From Acidobacteriota bacterium (GTDB lineage: Bacteria; Acidobacteriota; Vicinamibacteria; Vicinamibacterales; UBA2999): a stretch of 64,000 nucleotides of DNA. The position numbers were made by a program, and so were the translations under genes. This document shows, piece after piece, positions 63,290 through 64,000 of this stretch. Every line of letters begins with the position of its first letter. Positions within the stretch are counted from its first letter, which is position 1. The notes under the pieces were generated by a model. That model had not been told where the DNA came from, did not search any database, and saw only the letters and a program-made list of their open reading frames with translations. The stretch covers positions 1 to 64,000 of the forward strand of contig JAUSDY010000016.1 in the NCBI GenBank assembly GCA_030650395.1, given 5' to 3'.

Positions 63290-63313
63290 CGCGGAACTAA
63301 AGTTCCGCGCTAC
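63290..63313. repeat. GTAG-led TTTA-loop hairpin at the recA stop
   Basis: Read on the minus strand: GTAG, then CGCGGAAC-TTTA-GTTCCGCG with perfect arms. The TAG (63312-63310) is the recA stop codon. Confidence 0.88.
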
Positions 63314-64000
63314 ACCGCAACCGCAGCGGGCTCGGGCTCGCGCGACATGCCGAGCACCTTCCGCACCTTCTCTTCGATCGCCGTGCGGATGTCGATGTGC
63401 TCTTTGAGGAACGTCTTGACGTTCTCGCGGCCCTGCCCGAGGCGCTCGCCGCCGTAGGCGAACCACGCGCCGCTCTTCTCGATGATCTTGTGCTCGACCG
63501 CGATGTCGATGAGGTCGCCTTCGCGCGACACGCCCTCGCCGTACATGATGTCGAACTCGGCCTCGCGGAAGGGCGCCGCCATCTTGTTCTTGACGATCTT
63601 GACCCGCGTGCGCCCGCCGACGACGTTCTCGCCGTCCTTGATGGCGCCGATGCGGCGGATGTCGATGCGCACCGACGCATAGAACTTGAGCGCGCGTCCG
63701 CCCGTGGTGGTTTCGGGGTTGCCGAACATCACGCCGATCTTCTCGCGCAGCTGGTTGATGAAGATGAGCGACGTCTTCGACTTCGACACCGCGCCGGTGA
63801 GCTTGCGCAGCGCCTGCGACATCAGCCGCGCCTGCAGTCCCATTTGCGCGTCGCCCATCTCGCCTTCGATTTCGGCGCGGGGCACGAGCGCCGCCACCGA
63901 GTCGACCACCACGACGTCGACGCTGTTGGAACGGATCAGCACCTCGACGATCTCGAGCGCCTGCTCGCCGTTGTCGGGTTGCGAGACCAGCAGGTTGTCG
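63310..64000 (-). CDS. recA: RecA recombinase, C-terminal part (5' end outside the window)
   Basis: The visible 230 residues cover the RecA core after Walker [17 protein letters not shown] (start of view), [21 protein letters not shown] (Walker B and loop 1), [32 protein letters not shown] (loop 2, DNA binding), and the C-terminal domain up to PAAVAV. RecA binds single-stranded DNA and drives strand exchange and the SOS response. The N-terminus and Walker A lie beyond position 64000. The stop TAG belongs to a hairpin element. Confidence 0.97.
   Translation of the reverse strand, partial: DNLLVSQPDNGEQALEIVEVLIRSNSVDVVVVDSVAALVPRAEIEGEMGDAQMGLQARLMSQALRKLTGAVSKSKTSLIFINQLREKIGVMFGNPETTTGGRALKFYASVRIDIRRIGAIKDGENVVGGRTRVKIVKNKMAAPFREAEFDIMYGEGVSREGDLIDIAVEHKIIEKSGAWFAYGGERLGQGRENVKTFLKEHIDIRTAIEEKVRKVLGMSREPEPAAVAV

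Overview
This 64 kb window is GC-rich, densely coded chromosomal DNA. It most likely comes from an Acidobacteriota genome of Vicinamibacteria type. This is inferred from four very large Oar-like TonB-dependent receptors with N-terminal carboxypeptidase-regulatory domains, an ADOP-type MacB/FtsX permease, a VWFA-related acidobacterial protein, a CBM9/DUF5916 protein, a UPF0182 protein, and many palindromic or short tandem repeats between genes. No phage, plasmid, transposase or CRISPR array was seen.

Layout. (1) 1-4.1 kb: the end of a molybdenum hydroxylase operon, with a Moco subunit, an FAD subunit with four extra cysteines, and a membrane cytochrome b. (2) 4.1-5.8 kb: two unknown proteins and a GT2 glycosyltransferase. 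(3) 5.9-13.8 kb, minus strand: an efflux operon (HlyD adaptor, ABC ATPase, large permease, second ABC ATPase) followed by an NtrC-type sigma54 activator and its histidine kinase. A near-consensus sigma54 promoter lies upstream. (4) 14.1-17.7 kb, minus strand: a GT-C-like membrane protein, a small membrane-anchored protein and a PLP ammonia-lyase. (5) 17.7-25.3 kb: a D-aminoacylase-like lipoprotein, a cupredoxin/HD-GYP fusion, a beta-barrel protein, an amidohydrolase, and a response regulator-Hpt-bacilliredoxin operon. (6) 25.4-32.7 kb: moaA, a DUF5009 acyltransferase-like protein lying between long inverted repeats, UPF0182, an S4 RNA-binding protein and ilvD. (7) 32.9-43.5 kb: a TonB receptor, a VapBC module, TPR proteins, a sulfite-oxidase-family enzyme and a VWFA protein. 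(8) 43.6-62.3 kb, all plus strand: CBM9/DUF5916, a class V aminotransferase, a TonB receptor, a class A beta-lactamase-like/RidA fusion, a creatininase-family hydrolase, a second (frameshifted) TonB receptor, a sortilin-like BNR protein and a third TonB receptor. This looks like an uptake and hydrolysis island for amides or peptides. (9) 62.6-64 kb, minus strand: tRNA-Phe, a PAP2 phosphatase and the 3' part of recA.

The most unusual signal is not a single gene but the repeats. One set is short perfect hairpins with a constant TTTA-like loop and arms that differ from copy to copy while staying complementary; several begin with GTAG, whose TAG is the stop codon of the upstream gene. A second set is face-to-face pairs of short tandem arrays that form long fold-backs. 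Related repeats have entered coding sequences in frame (ammonia-lyase, GT-C protein, TPR protein) and form the signal peptide of the VWFA protein. Also notable are the beta-lactamase-RidA fusion and the cupredoxin-sensor-HD-GYP fusion. Three single-base frameshifts (about 19318, 19653 and 53726) may be real or assembly errors. No stretch longer than 300 bases lacks a gene; the three largest gaps (13826-14116, 32661-32949, 62338-62631) hold hairpins and promoter or leader DNA.
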